From: SAR202 cluster bacterium bin87
GTDB taxonomy: Bacteria > Chloroflexota > Dehalococcoidia > Lucifugimonadales > UBA3495
Assembly: GCA_002238825.1 (NCBI GenBank)
Contig: MPNC01000002.1
Span: forward strand, 177,180 to 241,179
Direction of reading: 5' to 3'
Length of the DNA: 64,000 nt
Made by a program: the position numbers and the translations under genes. Positions 61,412 to 64,000 of this stretch are shown here, in pieces. A model generated the notes under the pieces. It saw nothing but the letters and a program-made list of their open reading frames with translations. It had not been told where the DNA came from and did not search any database. Every line of letters starts with the position of its first letter. The first letter of the stretch is position 1.

Positions 61412-62551
61412 ATGGCGGCAACCGTTAAAGCCGGGATTTCAGCATCGCTGACCGGTCAATTCTCTACGCAGGGCCAGCAGGCCCTGGCTGGCCTCACCGC
61501 GTGGGTTGATTACGTTAACCAGCAGGGCGGACTTGCAGTGGGAGACGCCAAACTTCCGGTTACCCTGGTCAGCTACGACGACGGCAGCACGGCGGACAAT
61601 ACACGGCGGGCCACGGAACGGTTGATCACCGATGACAACGTTGACCTGTTGTTCGGACCCTATTCCGCCGGATTGACCACGGCAGCGGCGGAGGTCGCCG
61701 AGTCCCACGGCAGGGTCATCTGGAACCACGGCGGCGCCGGCGACGCGCACTACGCCCGCGGGTTTCGCAAGGTGATCAGCATCCTGACGCCGGCCGACCA
61801 GTACCTGGTAGGAGCGCCGGAATTGGTTCGGCAGGCGAACCCCGAGGCCAACCGGCTGGTGATACTGCGGATAGACACGGGCGCTTTTGCCCGGCTGGTG
61901 GCGCGGGGAGCCGAAACGGCGGCTCACGACCTTGGGTTCACCACGGTACTGGATCTGCGCTACCGTCCGACGCAGGTGAGTTTTACTGAGATAGCCCGGC
62001 ACGTGGCCGAACAGCAACCGGACCTGGTCGTAACCGTGGGGCGCATCCGCCACGACATTGGCACCGCCCGGGCGCTGGCGAGGCTCCCGAACCGGAGCAA
62101 CATCGGGCTCGCCGCCGTGATCGCGACTCCCATCGCCGGGTTTGAAGAACTGCTGGGCGAAGCAGCCGACGGGTTCGTGGGCCCCAGCCAATGGGAACCG
62201 GCCTTCAGCATACCTACGCCCGACGTGGGCCCCGGCGCTGCCGACGCGCTGCGGATGCTGAACGACGGGGCCTCGGCCGCAGACGTACCGGTCGACTACG
62301 CGATGGCGCAAGCCATGGCGGCGGGACTGGTCGCCGAGCGTTGCGTCGCTCTGGCGGGAGACCTGGACGACGACGCGCTCTTGAACGTGGCGGTGAACGC
62401 GGACTTCACCACGTTCTATGGTCGCTTCAAGATCGACGAGGCGGGCCGGCAAATCGGCAGGTCGGTAGCGCTGGTACAGCGTCAGCACGGCCGCAAAGTG
62501 GTGGTATGGCCGCAGGAGTTGGCCGAAGGGGAACTGCAGTACCCGTTCTGA
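61412..62551 (+). CDS. Type-I periplasmic-binding-fold protein without signal peptide
   Basis: A 379-residue Leu/Ile/Val-binding-like (Peripla_BP_6) protein. AATVKAGISASLTGQFSTQG, LVSYDDGSTADNTRRATERLI, DLLFGPYSAGLTTAAAEVAE and FVGPSQWEPAF are typical of amide/branched-chain amino-acid receptors. It begins directly with the first beta strand and has no signal peptide or lipobox, so it should be cytoplasmic. Being 12 nt downstream of the FIST gene, it may be a cytosolic ligand sensor partner rather than a transporter component. No permease or ATPase is nearby. Confidence 0.85.
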   Translation: MAATVKAGISASLTGQFSTQGQQALAGLTAWVDYVNQQGGLAVGDAKLPVTLVSYDDGSTADNTRRATERLITDDNVDLLFGPYSAGLTTAAAEVAESHGRVIWNHGGAGDAHYARGFRKVISILTPADQYLVGAPELVRQANPEANRLVILRIDTGAFARLVARGAETAAHDLGFTTVLDLRYRPTQVSFTEIARHVAEQQPDLVVTVGRIRHDIGTARALARLPNRSNIGLAAVIATPIAGFEELLGEAADGFVGPSQWEPAFSIPTPDVGPGAADALRMLNDGASAADVPVDYAMAQAMAAGLVAERCVALAGDLDDDALLNVAVNADFTTFYGRFKIDEAGRQIGRSVALVQRQHGRKVVVWPQELAEGELQYPF

Positions 62552-62557
62552 ATTGAC

Positions 62558-62591
62558 GAAGCCTCCGGGTCCATTGGATCCCGGAGGCTTC
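62558..62591. terminator. Bidirectional hairpin terminator
   Basis: GAAGCCTCCGGG pairs perfectly with CCCGGAGGCTTC (12 bp) around a 10-nt centre, 6 nt after the stop of the binding protein and 22 nt before the stop of the convergent glyoxalase-fold gene. Confidence 0.85.
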
Positions 62592-62613
62592 TTGCATCAG
62601 CGGGGTTTGCCCT

Positions 62614-63003
62614 TTAGTCGGGGCGCTGGATGATCTCCAGGCTGACCTTGTCGGGCGCCTCCACGAACATCACCTGAGAGCCTGACGGCATGGTCCACGG
62701 TTCGCAGATGATATTGGCTCCATTGGACTTGAACCTCTCGAAGGCTTCCTGGATGTTGTCGGTCTGGAAGCCGAAATGGTCGAGGCCAAAGCGCGGGTGG
62801 GTCGACCCGGCCACGGCGTTTTCGCCTTCCGCCTCGCCGGACACCGTGAGCAGGGGCTGCCCGTCCAACTCCAGGGTGTGAGAGATCGTGTTGGACAGCG
62901 GCCTGGTGGAGACGATCTCTGCGCCGAAGTTGTCAACGTAGAACTTGGCGGCGTTGTCCGGATCTTCGCTCCGCAGGTGCAGGTGGTTACAAACAAAAGC
63001 CAT
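62614..63003 (-). CDS. VOC (glyoxalase/bleomycin resistance) fold protein
   Basis: A 129-residue single VOC domain: NHLHLRSEDPDNAAKFYVDNFG, then HTLELDGQPLLTVSG, GLDHFGFQTDNIQEAFERF and a C-terminal VMFVEAPDKVSLEIIQR. His9, the His of DHFGF and the Glu of LEII are the likely metal ligands. Members include lyases, dioxygenases and resistance proteins; the substrate is unknown. Leftward with the next gene, 51 nt apart. Confidence 0.85.
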   Translation of the reverse strand: MAFVCNHLHLRSEDPDNAAKFYVDNFGAEIVSTRPLSNTISHTLELDGQPLLTVSGEAEGENAVAGSTHPRFGLDHFGFQTDNIQEAFERFKSNGANIICEPWTMPSGSQVMFVEAPDKVSLEIIQRPD

Positions 63004-63054
63004 GATTGCTTTCCTCCTTGAATGTTGGTGACCGATAGATTGCCAGCCGACTGA

Positions 63055-63909
63055 TTAATTCAGGTAATCAGCAATTTGCTGGTCGTAGTCGTCCTTCCGC
63101 GTGACCTGGGCGATCAGTTCGGTGGAGGCACACTGGTCACGCAGGTCTCCGGGGGCGACGCCGTCACGCAGGGCCTTCATAACGTCGTACACGGCCTTGA
63201 TGGAAGCCTGGAATGAAAGGTGGCCCTGCAAGGCAACGCGCACACCGTTCTGGCCGAGCCATGCCTTGTCGGACAACTCGCCGCCGGCTCCGCCAAGGAG
63301 CAGCGGAATGTTCAGCTCGGCATTGACCGCTTCCACTTGCGCTTTGGTGCTGGCTCCGGCCAGGAAGAGGGCGTCAACGCCGGCAGCCTCGTAGGCCTTC
63401 GCGCGGCGGATGCACTCGTCGAGCCCCTCGCTGATGCTGCTGGTGCGACCGGCAACCACCAGGTTCGGATCGGTTCGGCCGGAAAGCGCGGCTTTCATCT
63501 TGCCGACGCCTTCCTCAAGCGATATGTAGCGAGGGCCGTCGCCGAATTGCATCGGGAGCACGGTATCTTCTATGGTCAACGCCGCGACGCCCGAGGCTTC
63601 CAGTTCCTCAACCGTGCGCTTTACGCTCAGGGCGTTGCCGTAGCCGTGGTCAGCGTCGACCATCAGCGGCAGTGTGCCGGCGCGGCAGATGCGGTAGATC
63701 TGCTGGGCGAACTCGCTGAGTGTCAGCACCACGTAGTCGGGTGCGCCGAGCACCGTCCCGCTGGCGATGGAGCCGGCGAACATGCCGACCTCGAAACCCA
63801 GGTCCTCGGCAACACGGGCCGAAATCGGGTCAAACACGGAGCCGGGATGCACACACACATCCCCGCCCAGAACGGCGCGATACCGCTCCCGTCGCTTGGT
63901 GTAATCCAT
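63055..63909 (-). CDS. Isocitrate lyase/PEP mutase superfamily enzyme (oxaloacetate decarboxylase-like)
   Basis: A 284-residue TIM-barrel C-C/P-C lyase. GSVFDPISARVAEDLGFEVGMF, MVDADHGYGNALSVKRTVEEL, the Mg-binding IEDTVLP, VAGRTSSISEGLDECIRRA and DALFLAGASTKAQV fit the family. The normal catalytic Cys loop (KKCGH) of isocitrate lyases is replaced by a PMQFGDGP region, as in oxaloacetate decarboxylase/PEP-mutase-like members. AAAGGAG lies upstream of the ATG. It may work with the VOC protein downstream. Confidence 0.87.
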   Translation of the reverse strand: MDYTKRRERYRAVLGGDVCVHPGSVFDPISARVAEDLGFEVGMFAGSIASGTVLGAPDYVVLTLSEFAQQIYRICRAGTLPLMVDADHGYGNALSVKRTVEELEASGVAALTIEDTVLPMQFGDGPRYISLEEGVGKMKAALSGRTDPNLVVAGRTSSISEGLDECIRRAKAYEAAGVDALFLAGASTKAQVEAVNAELNIPLLLGGAGGELSDKAWLGQNGVRVALQGHLSFQASIKAVYDVMKALRDGVAPGDLRDQCASTELIAQVTRKDDYDQQIADYLN

Positions 63910-64000
63910 ACGCTTTTGGCTCCTTTGATTGCGCGAATGAGGGTGACCGGTGACGGTGTGCTAACATCCGCCCCGTGTATTCTAACCAATTCGTGCGGGG

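Overview
The window is GC-rich (about 60-65% by eye), gene-dense bacterial chromosome. Its gene content suggests a free-living or host-associated Chloroflexota, plausibly near SAR202/Dehalococcoidia. The clues are Pro/Thr-rich lipoproteins, a short tail-anchored protein next to uvrC, several solo substrate-binding proteins, DUF917/hydantoinase genes, an LLM oxidoreductase, Rieske and CocE-type catabolic genes, and the form of PspA/PspAA. The taxonomic call is an inference from family content. No rRNA, tRNA, CRISPR array or complete insertion sequence was recognised.

Layout. 1-2.8 kb: the N-terminal part of an exported repeat protein and a NarL-type two-component pair. 3.1-18.4 kb: a dense island of membrane and polyamine genes. 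It holds a K+ channel, carboxynorspermidine decarboxylase (nspC), DUF3326, PspAA, PspA, a small membrane protein, DUF4178, a double DUF350 protein, and a four-gene operon (transglutaminase-like protein, SecA-like ATPase, Gln-rich lipoprotein, unknown protein). A glutamine-synthetase-like amidoligase closes it. This resembles, in altered form, the E. coli yjfIJKLMC arrangement (PspA + DUF350 + glutathionylspermidine-synthase-like ligase) and is the best candidate for an undescribed system. 18.5-23 kb: an Lhr-type helicase. 23.7-28.4 kb: a fibronectin-III surface protein with internal minisatellites and two lipoproteins. 28.4-38.5 kb: catabolic genes (SDR, DUF917, hydantoinase, Rieske oxygenase with a decayed beta subunit, CocE hydrolase), a radical SAM protein and small exported proteins. 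38.5-44.5 kb: housekeeping genes (mutL, rpmB, rpe, argH). Among these, an ArsC/Spx-like gene carries an in-frame TGA exactly where its first active-site Cys should be, followed by a bacterial-SECIS-like hairpin, so it is a candidate selenoprotein.

44.7-53 kb: pterin dehydratase, then a lower-GC two-gene island (DUF4365 nuclease-like + unknown) that looks like an accessory or defence cassette, then an LLM oxidoreductase, a PD-(D/E)XK nuclease-like protein, an isochorismatase-like protein without its usual cysteine, an ORF broken by a nonsense codon, a PIG-L deacetylase and an aldehyde dehydrogenase. 53-56.8 kb: mgtE and uvrC. 57-59.2 kb: a split TPP-dependent decarboxylase and a substrate-binding protein interrupted by an in-frame TGA. 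59.2-60.2 kb: a non-coding stretch packed with inverted REP/MITE-like repeats. 60.2-62.6 kb: a FIST sensor protein and a type-I periplasmic-binding-fold protein without a signal peptide. The window ends with a glyoxalase-fold protein and a PEP-mutase/isocitrate-lyase-family enzyme.
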